Below are positions 1 through 8,378 of a stretch of 64,000 nucleotides of DNA, in pieces (within the stretch, counting starts at the first letter, position 1; each line of letters starts with the position of its first letter). This DNA comes from Gordonia sp. OPL2 (lineage in GTDB: Bacteria; Actinomycetota; Actinomycetes; Mycobacteriales; Mycobacteriaceae), in contig NZ_RKME01000018.1 in assembly GCF_003797825.1 (NCBI RefSeq), positions 1-64,000 of the forward strand, written 5' to 3'. The notes beneath the pieces were generated by a model that searched no databases, was not told the DNA's origin, and worked only from the letters and a program-made list of their open reading frames with translations. The position numbers and the translations under genes were made by a program.

Positions 1-2
1 AC

Positions 3-296
3 AATCCGGCGGCGTGTACGCGTGGTTATGAGAGCACCAATGCGATGGTGCAGAAGATGAAGCGTGAGGATCCGTCGTTCGACATCCGTTACGACGACTT
101 CCCGTTCAACACGAACGCGAAATGCACTGTACCGGTGGGTAACCCGACCGGTGTGCGGGGGGCGGCACGTGCGCCGTTGTCGAATCCGGACTATGCGCAG
201 CCGTGGGATTCCACTCCGAAGAAGGACCCGGACAAGCTCAACCTCAACCCGCTGGCCCAGCAGCTCGCGGCATTGATGGGTGTGCACGAGAAGTGA
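3..296 (+). CDS. MCE-family protein, C-terminal fragment
   Basis: The frame is open from the window edge, so the 5' part lies outside. The visible 97 residues start NPAACTRGYEST and contain a Cys-rich stretch followed by GNPTGVRGAARAPLSNP. This resembles the C-terminal tail of mammalian-cell-entry (MCE) proteins, which typically has a CTxGY motif and then a Cys and a VRGxxxAP motif. MCE proteins are substrate-binding parts of envelope lipid importers in mycolate-containing actinomycetes. The ATG at 45 is internal, because the reading frame continues upstream of it. Family assignment rests on this tail alone; no other part can be checked here. Confidence 0.55.
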   Translation, partial: NPAACTRGYESTNAMVQKMKREDPSFDIRYDDFPFNTNAKCTVPVGNPTGVRGAARAPLSNPDYAQPWDSTPKKDPDKLNLNPLAQQLAALMGVHEK

Positions 297-407
297 TCTC
301 CGCAGGTGCGCAGGTGTCCGCGGTCACACTCGTTTTCGCAGGTCGTCGGCGGTATGGGAGGCGATTTGCATCCGCCGCGAGCGTGTGTGTAACGTTGTGT
401 TCACCAA

Positions 408-481
408 CGCGGGGTGGAGCAGCTCGGTAGCTCGCTGGGCTCATAACCCAGAGGTCGCAGGTTCAAATCCTGTCCCCGCTA
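408..481 (+). tRNA. initiator tRNA-fMet (CAT)
   Basis: A complete cloverleaf can be folded. The anticodon loop is CTCATAA on a stem with three consecutive G:C pairs (GGG/CCC), which marks initiator tRNA. The T loop is TTCAAAT. The acceptor stem starts with C1 facing T72, so the first pair is broken, another initiator feature; the usual bacterial mismatch is C1:A72. A73 is at 481 and CCA is not encoded. Confidence 0.95.
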
Positions 482-486
482 CGAGG

Positions 487-526
487 AAAGGCCCTGACCG
501 GCAACATCAAGCCGGTCAGGGCCTTT
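487..526 (+). terminator. strong hairpin after tRNA-fMet
   Basis: Positions 487-502 pair perfectly with 511-526, giving a 16-bp stem that starts with AAAGGCC and ends with GGCCTTT, around an 8-nt loop. It begins 5 nt after the tRNA and is the likely transcription end for it. There is only a short T run, as is common for hairpin terminators in high-GC actinomycetes. Confidence 0.8.
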
Positions 527-561
527 CGCCTTCTTCAGGGTCTCAAGTCTCTGCTTCCCGC

Positions 562-1068
562 TCAGCGGATCGTGTCGCTGTCGCGCCGCGGCGTCATCGT
601 CACGAACCACGCTTCCTGCACACCGAGGATGACGATCAGGCAGATCAGCAGTCCCTCGAACTCGATCGGGGTCAGAGCCAGTCCGATGGCCTCCGACAAC
701 CCCGGCCAGACGGCTCCCAGTGCGACTGCCAGGTAGAGGGGTACCCCCACCACCGCGAAGACCCACGGCAGGACCGTGGACGCCGTGAGACGGGCGAATT
801 GGTTGGCCAGCAGCGCAACCCCGATGGCACCCAGGACGCCCGCCACCGCGAACGCGAACCGCCAGATGGCCGCGATGTCGGGAGCGACTTGTGCGAGCAG
901 GGATACCGCGGCCGGGATGACGAACTGCAGGGACACGAGGTAGGCCATGGTTCGGCCGGGACCGGTGGAACCGTTCAGGTCGTCGCGGTCCTTGATCGCG
1001 ACCCACCACAGCCCGAGCAGCGTGAAGTTCGTCGCGGCGACGACCCCGTAGAAGGCGGACTGGTCCAT
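562..1068 (-). CDS. small integral membrane protein, unknown function
   Basis: The 168-residue product is strongly hydrophobic, with four or five membrane segments: about residues 8-25, 42-62, 68-90, 100-120 and 135-155. Charged residues cluster in the loop DRDDLNGSTGPGR and at the C-terminus. No catalytic motif is visible and I do not recognise the family. It lies upstream of nothing obvious: the DUF4235 gene on the same strand is 61 bp further up, so both may be one transcript. The ATG at 1068 is the only plausible start near the first membrane segment. Confidence 0.7.
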   Translation of the reverse strand: MDQSAFYGVVAATNFTLLGLWWVAIKDRDDLNGSTGPGRTMAYLVSLQFVIPAAVSLLAQVAPDIAAIWRFAFAVAGVLGAIGVALLANQFARLTASTVLPWVFAVVGVPLYLAVALGAVWPGLSEAIGLALTPIEFEGLLICLIVILGVQEAWFVTMTPRRDSDTIR

Positions 1069-1129
1069 GGACCGACGATAATCCGCGCCGGCGTCGGCAG
1101 ATGGGTGTTCCCTGATCAGAGCCGGTTGA

Positions 1130-1399
1130 TCACTGCGGATCCTCGTGGGTCACGGCCCGATAGCCCTGTGCCCCGGCCCGATCGATCGCGGCGCGGACCA
1201 ACCCGAAGATCAGGCCCTGCAGCGCGGCCCCGGCGAGAACCTCCGCGGTGCTGCGCTGGAGGTCCTTCGGGTCGGGCACGTCACGGTCGTCGGTGATGCG
1301 CTTCCAGACCTGGCCGAAGGCCGCGCCGGCGACGACACCGCCGAGCACGCTCGTGGCGATCGACAGCGGCTTGTACAGGGCTTTGGACGTTGTGCTCAT
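1130..1399 (-). CDS. DUF4235 family membrane protein
   Basis: An 89-residue protein starting MSTTSKALYKPLSIATSVLG. It has two hydrophobic segments, each with Gly/Ala-rich packing motifs (LGGVVAGAAFG and LAGAALQGLIFGLV), separated by a charged linker with the sequence WKRITDDRDVPDPKD. This length, the central W-K-x-x-T-x-D motif and the layout match the actinobacterial DUF4235 family, whose function is unknown. I chose the ATG at 1399 because the longer open frame (to 1468) would add a non-hydrophobic, Arg-rich leader not seen in the family. Confidence 0.75.
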   Translation of the reverse strand: MSTTSKALYKPLSIATSVLGGVVAGAAFGQVWKRITDDRDVPDPKDLQRSTAEVLAGAALQGLIFGLVRAAIDRAGAQGYRAVTHEDPQ

Positions 1400-1494
1400 G
1401 CTCGGCGGGTACCCGAGCCGACCTCGGGCAAACCGGATCGGGCTCGTCACCAGGTGGTTGTGGTCCACGCCGACGGTGATGCCACCATGGAGGC

Positions 1495-2106
1495 GTGGAG
1501 ATCACGACCCCCGAGCAGTTGCGTGAGATCGTCGGCCATCCGCATCCGACGGTCGTCGAGAAGGTCCGTCCGGCGTTGCACCGTGTGCACATCGCGTGGC
1601 TGAAGGCCTGTCCGATGGTCTTCCTGGCCACCTCGGACGCCGAAGGACGACTCGACGTGTCCCCGAAGGGAGACCCGGCGGGCAAGGTCGTGCACGTCGT
1701 CGACGACCGTCGCATCGCGATCCCGGAACGTCCGGGCAACAAACGCGTCGACGGGTACCTGAACGTCCTGGAGAATCCCCATGTCGGGACGATCGCGGTG
1801 ATCCCGGGGCGGGGCGACACCCTACGTGTCAACGGCGCCGCGCGGATCGTCGACGACGCCGACTACTTCGACGATCTCGCGGTGAAGGGTCAGCGTCCGA
1901 TCCTCGCACTCGAGGTGGAGGTCGACGAGGTCTTCTTCCACTGCTCCAAGGCCTTCCTGCGATCGGACCTGTGGCGTCCGGACACCTGGACCCCGGACGC
2001 GCTGCCCAGCACCGCGAAGATCACGAAAGCGCTGCTGCCCGAACTCGACGAGGACGAATTGGAGAAGGCCTTCGAGGAGACCGAGTTCCGGAAGTGGCTG
2101 TACTGA
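1495..2106 (+). CDS. pyridoxamine-5'-phosphate-oxidase-like FMN-binding protein
   Basis: A 203-residue protein with a split-barrel flavin fold of the pyridoxamine oxidase-like (MSMEG_1061-type) group. Visible marks are FLATSDAEGRLDVSPKGDPAG (near residues 43-63), the strand IAIPERPGNKRVDGYLN, and VGTIAVIPGRGDTLRVNGAARI. In this group the SPKGDPxG and R-x-D-x-x-x-N stretches contact FMN. The C-terminal part (HCSKAFLRSDLW) matches the same group. The start is GTG at 1495; the ATG at 1487 is out of frame. The substrate cannot be predicted. Confidence 0.8.
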   Translation: MEITTPEQLREIVGHPHPTVVEKVRPALHRVHIAWLKACPMVFLATSDAEGRLDVSPKGDPAGKVVHVVDDRRIAIPERPGNKRVDGYLNVLENPHVGTIAVIPGRGDTLRVNGAARIVDDADYFDDLAVKGQRPILALEVEVDEVFFHCSKAFLRSDLWRPDTWTPDALPSTAKITKALLPELDEDELEKAFEETEFRKWLY

Positions 2107-2118
2107 GCCGCAGCACGC

Positions 2119-3261
2119 TCAGCCGACCACCGGCACCTCGACCCGATGGCCGGGAAACAGCATGCCGCTGATGTCGCGCAAGATCACGTTGACCGCGGGC
2201 TCGGTGCCGATGCGCTTGTCGGTGTTGACCGCCAGCACGATGCTCGACCGCAGACGCGGGTGGTACACGGCATACGTCTCGTAGCCGAAGATCTCGCCGT
2301 TGTGGCCGAGCCAGCCGCTGTTCTCCTCGATGCCGAAGGTGTAGTGCCAGGTGGCGGTGTTGTCGCCGATCGGCTTCCACCGCAGCCGTTCCGCCTGCAG
2401 ACGGGGTCCGACGAGCGCGCCGGTCCCGAGGAGCCGCACCCATCGGGTGAGGTCGCCGATGGTGGAGACCATCTGCCCGGCCGCATTCCCGTAGCTCGGA
2501 TTCCAGTCGGTGGAGTCGGTGATCGGGCTCCCCGGCAACCACGCGGTGTGTCCGTCGGTGTGCGCTCCGCGGAAGCGATTCGTCGTCGGGTAGTAGGTGT
2601 TGGTCAGGCCGTACGGTCGCAGGATGCGGTTGCGAAGCGACACGGCGAACGGTGTGCGGTCCACGTTCTCCACGAGCCGACCCAGCACGACCGTGTTCGC
2701 ATTGGAGTACGACGAACTCGCCCCCGGCGCGAACTCGGGACCCAGCGCGTAGGACGCCGAGAGCAGCTCGTTGGTCGTCCAGTTGCGATATGGGTTCGCG
2801 AACAACGCTTTCCGCAACGCAGGGCTACCCAGGTACTCGCTCAAGCCCGCGGTCATGTCGCCGAGCATCCGGACGGTGATCGATGATCCGCCGGGTACGC
2901 CGTCGACGTACCGGGCGATCGGGTCGTCGAGGGCGACTTTGCCCTCGCGCACCAGCTGCAGCACGAGAGTGGTCGTGAACGTCTTGGTGATGCTGCCGAT
3001 CCGGTGCTGCAGGGTCGTCGACATCGGACGCGGCGGACGATCGGCCGCGAAGCCCTCGGCGGTCGACCACCGGCCGGCCGGGCCCGCGACCTCCACCAGC
3101 GCACCGGGGATCTCGCCGCGGGCGATCTTGTCCAGGAGGTAGAGGCGTACCTGGGTCGCCGACGCCGGCGCCGCGACAGCGGGTGCGCACACCGACACGG
3201 CGAGAGCGCCGACCACCATGAGCGCGGTCAGGGCGGCCGGCCACCAGACCTTTCCGATCAT
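2119..3261 (-). CDS. secreted serine hydrolase, class C beta-lactamase / DD-peptidase fold
   Basis: A 380-residue protein with an N-terminal signal sequence (hydrophobic residues about 8-30, ending in VAAPA). The penicillin-binding fold motifs are in order: SITK at residues 90-93 with the nucleophile Ser90, YSN in SSSYSNANT, and HNG near the C-terminus in GHNGEIFG, which replaces the KTG triad. This set fits D-alanyl-D-alanine carboxypeptidases and related esterases of the beta-lactamase class C family, acting outside the cytoplasmic membrane. The ATG at 3261 puts the positive charge (K4) directly before the hydrophobic core; a start at 3288 is possible. It converges on the preceding gene with a 12-bp gap. 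Confidence 0.85.
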   Translation of the reverse strand: MIGKVWWPAALTALMVVGALAVSVCAPAVAAPASATQVRLYLLDKIARGEIPGALVEVAGPAGRWSTAEGFAADRPPRPMSTTLQHRIGSITKTFTTTLVLQLVREGKVALDDPIARYVDGVPGGSSITVRMLGDMTAGLSEYLGSPALRKALFANPYRNWTTNELLSASYALGPEFAPGASSSYSNANTVVLGRLVENVDRTPFAVSLRNRILRPYGLTNTYYPTTNRFRGAHTDGHTAWLPGSPITDSTDWNPSYGNAAGQMVSTIGDLTRWVRLLGTGALVGPRLQAERLRWKPIGDNTATWHYTFGIEENSGWLGHNGEIFGYETYAVYHPRLRSSIVLAVNTDKRIGTEPAVNVILRDISGMLFPGHRVEVPVVG

Positions 3262-3365
3262 GACGCTCAGTGTGAACCGGACCGCCACGACCTGTCCGGG
3301 GTTCGGCGGAACGATCCGGATGCATCGCGGGGCCCGCCGTCGCCGCGCGGACTACCGTGGGAGAC

Positions 3366-3614
3366 ATGGCCACGGACAAGTCCATCCACAAGCACATCAC
3401 CGAACTGATCTCCGAGGAGCACGAGCTCCGCGAGAAGCTCGGCCGCGGCGAGATCAGCCGGGCGGAGGAGAACAGCCGACTGCAGGAACTCGAGGTCTCA
3501 CTCGACCAGTGTTGGGATCTGCTCCGGCAGCGGCAGGGTCGACGCGACGCCGGGGCCGATCCCGACGATGCATCGGTGCGTCCCGCCGACGTCGTCGAGA
3601 AGTACCTCGACTGA
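3366..3614 (+). CDS. DUF2630 family protein
   Basis: A small, charged, helical protein of 82 residues: it begins MATDKSIHKHITELISEEHE, continues with an L-x-E-x-E-V-S-L-D-Q-C-W-D-L-L-R-Q-R motif and ends in ADVVEKYLD. This pattern defines the actinobacterial DUF2630 family of unknown function. A TACCGT box (3353-3358) lies 7 nt before the ATG, which suggests a leaderless transcript and decides the start at 3366 rather than the earlier in-frame codon at 3357. Confidence 0.85.
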   Translation: MATDKSIHKHITELISEEHELREKLGRGEISRAEENSRLQELEVSLDQCWDLLRQRQGRRDAGADPDDASVRPADVVEKYLD

Positions 3615-3735
3615 CTCGACGCCCGCTGCGGCCGAAGCAACGCCGTGGCAACGGTCACATCGTTAACCTCGAATCGGAACACGGCACCGCCGGATGCGGA
3701 CGCACGGGCGGCGAGCGAGAGGGATGGCGTAGACG

Positions 3736-5616
3736 ATGGGTCGATACGGCGATGCTTTTGCGCAGGCACGCGATGATCGGGAGACGTTCTGGCTCGACGC
3801 CGCCGGAGCCATCGACTGGGTGGCACCGCCGAGCCGCGCCCTCGACGACAGCGCGGCCCCGTTCTACCGCTGGTTCCCCGACGCCACGCTGAACACCTCG
3901 TACAACGCGCTCGACCGGCACGTGGACGCCGGACACGGAGACCGCGCCGCCCTCATCTGGGACTCGGCGATGGTGGGGCAGACCCGGACCTACACGTACC
4001 GGGAACTGCTGGATGAGGTCTCGCGATTTGCCGGCGTCCTGGCCGCCCACGGGGTGGGCGCAGGCGATCGGGTCATCATCTACATGCCGATGATCCCGGA
4101 GGCCGCGGTCGCGATGCTGGCCTGCGCGCGGATCGGTGCCGTGCACTCGGTGGTGTTCGGTGGGTTCGCCGCGCCGGAGTTGGCCACCCGCATCGACGAT
4201 GCCGAGCCGGCCGCCGTCGTCACGGCCTCGGGTGGGCTCGAGCCGGGTCGCGCCGTCGAGTATCTGCCGATCGTGTCGCGGGCGCTCGAGCTGGCGGAGA
4301 CGCCGCCCTCGATCGTCATCGTGAAGGATCGGCCCGAGATCGCCGGTCGGGCGGACGATCACGACGGCTGGTCCGACTGGGACACCGAGATGGCGCGAGC
4401 CGAACCCGTCGGGCCGACGACAGTGGCGGCCACCGATCCGCTCTACATCCTCTACACCTCCGGCACCACCGGGAAGCCGAAGGGCGTGGTGCGCGACAAC
4501 GGCGGTCATGCCGTCGCGCTGGCCTGGTCCATGGGCAACATCTACGGCATCTCACCCGGCGACGTGTGGTGGACCGCATCGGATGTCGGCTGGGTCGTCG
4601 GGCATTCCTATATCGTGTACGCGCCGTTGCTGATCGGCGCGACGACGGTGATGTACGAGGGAAAGCCGGTCGGCACACCGGACGCCGGGGCGTTCTGGCG
4701 GGTCATCGCCGATCACCGGGTCAGTGCCCTGTTCACCGCGCCCACCGCGATCCGGGCCATCCGCAAGATGGACCCGGAGGCCGCCGAACTCGCGAAGTAC
4801 GACACGACGACCCTGCGCGCGCTCTTCGCCGCGGGCGAGCGGCTCGACCCGGACACCTTCGAGTGGGCCGGCTCGGTCCTCGGTGTGCCCGTCGTGGACC
4901 ACTGGTGGCAGACCGAGACCGGCTGGGCGATCGCGGCGAATCTGCGTGGTCTGGAGGCGATGCCGATCAAGGCGGGATCCCCCACGGTGCCGGTACCGGG
5001 CTACCGGGTGGGGGTGGTCGACGCCGAGGGCGCAGTCCTCGGGACGGGGGAGGAAGGCAGCATCGTCATCGAGTTGCCGTTGCCGCCGGGCACTCTCGCG
5101 GGTCTGTGGCGGGACGAGGAGCGGTTCCGCAAGTCCTATCTCTCGGCCTTCGACGGGTATTACCTGACCGGGGACTCCGGGTACATCGACGCCGACGGCT
5201 ACATCTTCGTGCTCGGCCGCTCGGACGACGTGATCAACGTTGCCGGACACCGATTGTCGACGGGTAGCATCGAAGCCGTCGTCGCTTCGCATCCGGCGGT
5301 CGCAGAGTGCGCGGTCATCGGCATCCACGATGACCTGAAGGGCCAGCGGCCCAGCGGCTACGTCGTACTCAAGGCCGGTGCCGATATCGACGCCGACACC
5401 CTGCGAAACGAGCTGGTGCGGATGGTGCGGGACGAGATCGGTGCCGTCGCCACGTTCCGCGACGTCACCATCGTGCCCGCCCTCCCGAAGACACGATCCG
5501 GCAAGATCCTGCGAAAGACCATGCGGCAGATCGCCGATCACGAGGAGTACACGGTGCCCTCGACCATCGAGGATCCCGATGTGCTGAGCGACCTGGCCGA
5601 GCAGCTCGGGCGGTGA
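3736..5616 (+). CDS. prpE: propionyl-CoA synthetase-type acyl-CoA synthetase (AMP-forming)
   Basis: A 626-residue adenylate-forming enzyme of the acetyl/propionyl-CoA synthetase type, which converts a short-chain acid, ATP and CoA to acyl-CoA, AMP and PPi in the cytosol. Seen: the N-terminal ACAS motif (YRWFPDATLNTSYNALDRHV), the P-loop YTSGTTGKPKG at about residues 240-250, DVGWVVGHSYIVYAPLL, DHWWQTETGWAI, the hinge YLTGDSGY...GRSDDVINVAGHR, and the acetylation-site lysine in TRSGKILRK near residue 589. NTSYNALDRHVD and the FRDVTIVPALPKTRSGK end are closer to PrpE than to Acs. It is followed after 4 bp by a membrane gene. Substrate preference is inferred from resemblance only. Confidence 0.85.
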   Translation: MGRYGDAFAQARDDRETFWLDAAGAIDWVAPPSRALDDSAAPFYRWFPDATLNTSYNALDRHVDAGHGDRAALIWDSAMVGQTRTYTYRELLDEVSRFAGVLAAHGVGAGDRVIIYMPMIPEAAVAMLACARIGAVHSVVFGGFAAPELATRIDDAEPAAVVTASGGLEPGRAVEYLPIVSRALELAETPPSIVIVKDRPEIAGRADDHDGWSDWDTEMARAEPVGPTTVAATDPLYILYTSGTTGKPKGVVRDNGGHAVALAWSMGNIYGISPGDVWWTASDVGWVVGHSYIVYAPLLIGATTVMYEGKPVGTPDAGAFWRVIADHRVSALFTAPTAIRAIRKMDPEAAELAKYDTTTLRALFAAGERLDPDTFEWAGSVLGVPVVDHWWQTETGWAIAANLRGLEAMPIKAGSPTVPVPGYRVGVVDAEGAVLGTGEEGSIVIELPLPPGTLAGLWRDEERFRKSYLSAFDGYYLTGDSGYIDADGYIFVLGRSDDVINVAGHRLSTGSIEAVVASHPAVAECAVIGIHDDLKGQRPSGYVVLKAGADIDADTLRNELVRMVRDEIGAVATFRDVTIVPALPKTRSGKILRKTMRQIADHEEYTVPSTIEDPDVLSDLAEQLGR

Positions 5617-5620
5617 CCCG

Positions 5621-6130
5621 GTGCCCGGTTCGATGTCGCCGGCGACCGGGGCGGATCGGGTGCTGCGCCTGTCGATCCGGCTGATCCCGTTCGTCGGACT
5701 CCTCGGCACCGTGGTGTCGACGCTGATCGACGCGATGACACCGGGCGGCCACCTCGGGCGGGATCTGTTGGAGAACTCGATCCTGTGGATGATCGGCATT
5801 CAGGGCTGGATGACCGGATGCGGTCACATGTTCTTCGGCGTCCCGATCGCCGAGTCGATCGGGTGGCCGGCGCGGACGCCCTGGCAGTGGGAGGTCGGTC
5901 TCGCCAGCCTCGCCACGGGCGTCCTGGGCGTGATGGCGAGCGGCTTCGACGACGACTTCGCGCTCGCGACGATCATCGCGTTCGCCGTCTTCTATCTGGG
6001 CGCGGCCCTCGGCCACGTGCGGGACATGGTGGTGCGCCGCAACTTCGCGCCGGGCAACGCCGGACCGATCTTCTTCTTCGACGTGATCGTGCCCGTGTAC
6101 CTGATCGTGTTGTTCGTCGTCGTCACCTGA
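5621..6130 (+). CDS. DUF6790-like four-helix membrane protein
   Basis: A 169-residue hydrophobic protein with about four membrane segments. The loop sequence GIQGWMTGCGHMFFGVPIAESIGWP and the segment EVGLASLATGVLGVMAS followed by GAALGHVRDMVVRRNFAPGNAGP are the conserved parts of a membrane family with no known function (DUF6790-like). GTG at 5621 begins 4 bp after the preceding gene; ATG at 5633 is an alternative. Spacing suggests cotranscription with the acyl-CoA synthetase gene, but nothing in the protein points to that pathway. Confidence 0.7.
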   Translation: MPGSMSPATGADRVLRLSIRLIPFVGLLGTVVSTLIDAMTPGGHLGRDLLENSILWMIGIQGWMTGCGHMFFGVPIAESIGWPARTPWQWEVGLASLATGVLGVMASGFDDDFALATIIAFAVFYLGAALGHVRDMVVRRNFAPGNAGPIFFFDVIVPVYLIVLFVVVT

Positions 6131-6170
6131 GGGCGCCGGGCAGGTAGGGTGACGCCGATGGGAGGGACCG

Positions 6171-6671
6171 ATGGCGGCTGATCACGACCGAGCGCACGGC
6201 CCCGGCGACGACCGCCCTGCGCTGCCCGTCGATCCCGACACGCCGCCGCGGCCCCTGCATCGGCAGCCGGCGGCGTTGGTGTGGGTCTTCTGCGGAGGCA
6301 TCGTCGGCACGGGGCTCCGCTACATGATCGAGGAGGCCTGGCCGACGACCAGCGGTGCGTGGCCCTGGGCCACCTTTGCCGTCAATCTGTGCGGCGCGTT
6401 CTTGTTGGGAGCGCTGCTCGCCGGCCTCGCGCACCTCGGTTCCGATGAGGGGTGGCGGCAACGGACAAGGCTGCTCGTCGGAACGGGTGTGTGTGGATCG
6501 TTCACCACCTACAGCACTTTCGCGCTCGAGATCTCACTGTTGGGACGGGACGGCGCCGTCCCCACCGCGATCGCCTACGCGGTGATCAGCGTGGTCGGGG
6601 GCGTCGTGGCTGCGTGGTCGGGGATCGTGCTGGCGGATATCGGCTTCCGTCGTCGAGAGGTGACCACGTGA
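6171..6671 (+). CDS. crcB1: fluoride exporter FluC/CrcB, first copy
   Basis: A 166-residue Fluc fluoride channel subunit. Conserved parts are GGIVGTGLRYMIEE, WATFAVNLCGAFLLG (the pore Asn in F-x-V-N) and VGTGVCGSFTTYSTFALE (the GxxGxxTTxSTF motif with pore Phe residues). Fluc channels are dual-topology dimers that let fluoride leave the cell. An N-terminal extension of about 35 polar residues precedes the first helix. The start follows a GGGAGG ribosome site. The stop overlaps the GTG of the second copy, so the two are surely cotranslated and probably form a heterodimer, as paired actinobacterial copies are thought to do. Confidence 0.92.
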   Translation: MAADHDRAHGPGDDRPALPVDPDTPPRPLHRQPAALVWVFCGGIVGTGLRYMIEEAWPTTSGAWPWATFAVNLCGAFLLGALLAGLAHLGSDEGWRQRTRLLVGTGVCGSFTTYSTFALEISLLGRDGAVPTAIAYAVISVVGGVVAAWSGIVLADIGFRRREVTT

Positions 6672-7033
6672 CAGTGATCGCGGTGATGCTGGCAGGTGCG
6701 TTCGGCGCGGTCGCCCGATTCGTCGTCGACGGGGCGCTGAAGGGCCGAGGCCCGACGACGTACCCGTGGGCGACGCTGCTCATCAACGTGACGGGGTCGC
6801 TGCTGCTGGGAGTGCTCGCCGGTCTGGTGATCTTTCATTCGGCGCCGAACGAGTGGAAGACGATCATCGGGACCGGATTCTGCGGTGGATACACCACGTT
6901 CAGCACGGCGAGTTTCGAGACGGTCCGACTGGCCGAGGGCAGCCGGGTGCGATCGCTGGCCTATGCCCTGATGTCCGTGTCGGGCAGTGTGATCGGTTGC
7001 GCAGGCGGCTTGTGGTTGTCCTACCTGGTGTGA
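6668..7033 (+). CDS. crcB2: fluoride exporter FluC/CrcB, second copy
   Basis: A 121-residue Fluc subunit: GAFGAVARFVVDG, WATLLINVTGSLLLG and IGTGFCGGYTTFSTASFETVRL are the family motifs. It lacks the polar N-terminal extension of its partner. The GTG start at 6668 overlaps the previous stop codon (GTGA), which fixes the start. The end is followed by a long bidirectional hairpin. Confidence 0.93.
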   Translation: MTVIAVMLAGAFGAVARFVVDGALKGRGPTTYPWATLLINVTGSLLLGVLAGLVIFHSAPNEWKTIIGTGFCGGYTTFSTASFETVRLAEGSRVRSLAYALMSVSGSVIGCAGGLWLSYLV

Positions 7034-7044
7034 TCCGTCCGACT

Positions 7045-7097
7045 TCACAGACATAGCGGGAACCGTCGTATGACGACGGTTCCCGCTATGTCTGTGA
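7045..7097. terminator. 25-bp perfect bidirectional hairpin
   Basis: Positions 7045-7069 pair without mismatch with 7073-7097, leaving only ATG at 7070-7072 as loop. It sits between the convergent crcB2 (ends 7033) and acyl-CoA dehydrogenase (ends 7115) genes, so it can end transcription from both sides. Confidence 0.85.
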
Positions 7098-7114
7098 GAG
7101 AGGTTGTGGCAGTG

Positions 7115-8338
7115 CTACTTCAGCTCGGCGCTGCTCTTGTTCAGCACCCGCCGCGCGATGATCAGCTGCTGGATCTGCTGCGTGCCCTCGAAGATGTCGA
7201 GGATCTTCGAATCGCGCGCCCACTTCTCGACGAGCAGGCGCTCCGAGTAGCCCAGCGTGCCGGTGAGTTCGACGACCTTGTTGGTGATGTCGGTGCCGGT
7301 GCGTCCGGCCTTGGCCTTCGACATCGACGCCTCGAGTGAGTTCGGCTCCTTGTTGTCGGCCATCCACGCCGCCCGCATCGTGTGCAGATACGAGGCCTCG
7401 AAATCGGCTTCCATCCGGATGAACTCGGCTGCGGCGGCGTGCTGATCGGCCGCCGGACGGTCGTAGTCGATCTCGATGCCCGCCTCGTCGAGGATGCGGC
7501 GCAATTCCTCCAGCGCCGCGCGGGCCACACCGACCGCCATACCCGCGACCATCGGACGCGTGTTGTCGAAGGTCTGCATGACCCCGCCGAAACCCTTCTT
7601 GGTGTCGACCTCGGGAGAGCCCAGCAGGTTGTCCTTGGGGATGCGGCAGTTCTCGAATCGGATGACCGCGGTGTCGGAGACCCGGATGCCGAGCTTGTGC
7701 TCCAGCCGGACCACCTCGACCCCCGGATGCTCACGCGGGACGACGAAGCTCTTGATCGCGGCGCGACCCAGGCTCTTGTCGACCGACGCCCAGACCACGA
7801 TGTGGGTGGCCCGCGACCCCGCGGTGACGAAGATCTTCTCCCCGTTGAGGACGTACTCGTCCCCGTCGAGGGTCGCCGTCGTCGACACGGCGGCCGAGTC
7901 CGAACCGAAACTCGGCTCGGTGATCGCCATGGCGGCCCACACCTTGCCGAAGCGTTTCAGCTGATCGTCGGTGGCCACCGCGGCGATCGCCGCGTTGCCG
8001 AGTCCCTGGTAGGGGATGGTCAGCATCAGGCCGACGTCGCCCCATGAGGTCTCCATCGTGTTGATGACCGACTGCATGTTGCCGCCGTTGGCCACCGCGC
8101 CCTCGGGACGGGGCTTGTCCGAATTCTGTTGGCTGCGACCACCATCGGCGCCGGCGCCGGCCTGACCCGCCTCGGCGAGTCCGTCGTACAGGCTCGCCAG
8201 CGTGTCGAGCTCGACCGGGTAGTCGTGCTCGCGCAGGTCGTATTTGCGCGAGATCGGACGGAAGATCTCGGCGGCCGCCTGATGGGCCTGATCGATGGTG
8301 ACGTTGAGTTTCTTGGGGAGCTCGAGATTGATGCTCAT
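7115..8338 (-). CDS. acyl-CoA dehydrogenase family protein (first of a pair)
   Basis: A 407-residue flavoprotein of the acyl-CoA dehydrogenase family, which introduces the alpha-beta double bond in acyl-CoA. Seen: AMAITEPSFGSDSAAVSTTA (FAD/substrate motif), YVLNGEKIFVTAGSRATHIVVWA, a VEVVRLEHKLGIRVSDTAVIRFENC segment, and near the C-terminus DIFEGTQQIQQLIIARRVL, where the Glu of the EGT motif is the usual catalytic base. A Gln/Gly/Ser-rich insertion (about residues 60-85) precedes the first FAD motif. It is 40 bp downstream of a second, longer family member and probably shares its promoter and operator. Substrate unknown. Confidence 0.9.
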   Translation of the reverse strand: MSINLELPKKLNVTIDQAHQAAAEIFRPISRKYDLREHDYPVELDTLASLYDGLAEAGQAGAGADGGRSQQNSDKPRPEGAVANGGNMQSVINTMETSWGDVGLMLTIPYQGLGNAAIAAVATDDQLKRFGKVWAAMAITEPSFGSDSAAVSTTATLDGDEYVLNGEKIFVTAGSRATHIVVWASVDKSLGRAAIKSFVVPREHPGVEVVRLEHKLGIRVSDTAVIRFENCRIPKDNLLGSPEVDTKKGFGGVMQTFDNTRPMVAGMAVGVARAALEELRRILDEAGIEIDYDRPAADQHAAAAEFIRMEADFEASYLHTMRAAWMADNKEPNSLEASMSKAKAGRTGTDITNKVVELTGTLGYSERLLVEKWARDSKILDIFEGTQQIQQLIIARRVLNKSSAELK

Positions 8339-8378
8339 GGTCTGTTCCTCGTCTGAGTCGGCGTGATGTTCCGGTCGC

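Noticed and set aside
6131..6170. Fluoride riboswitch upstream of crcB1
   Set aside because: Only 40 bp separate it from the preceding gene and no pseudoknot-forming GGxGATG...CGCC pattern with the required order could be laid out.
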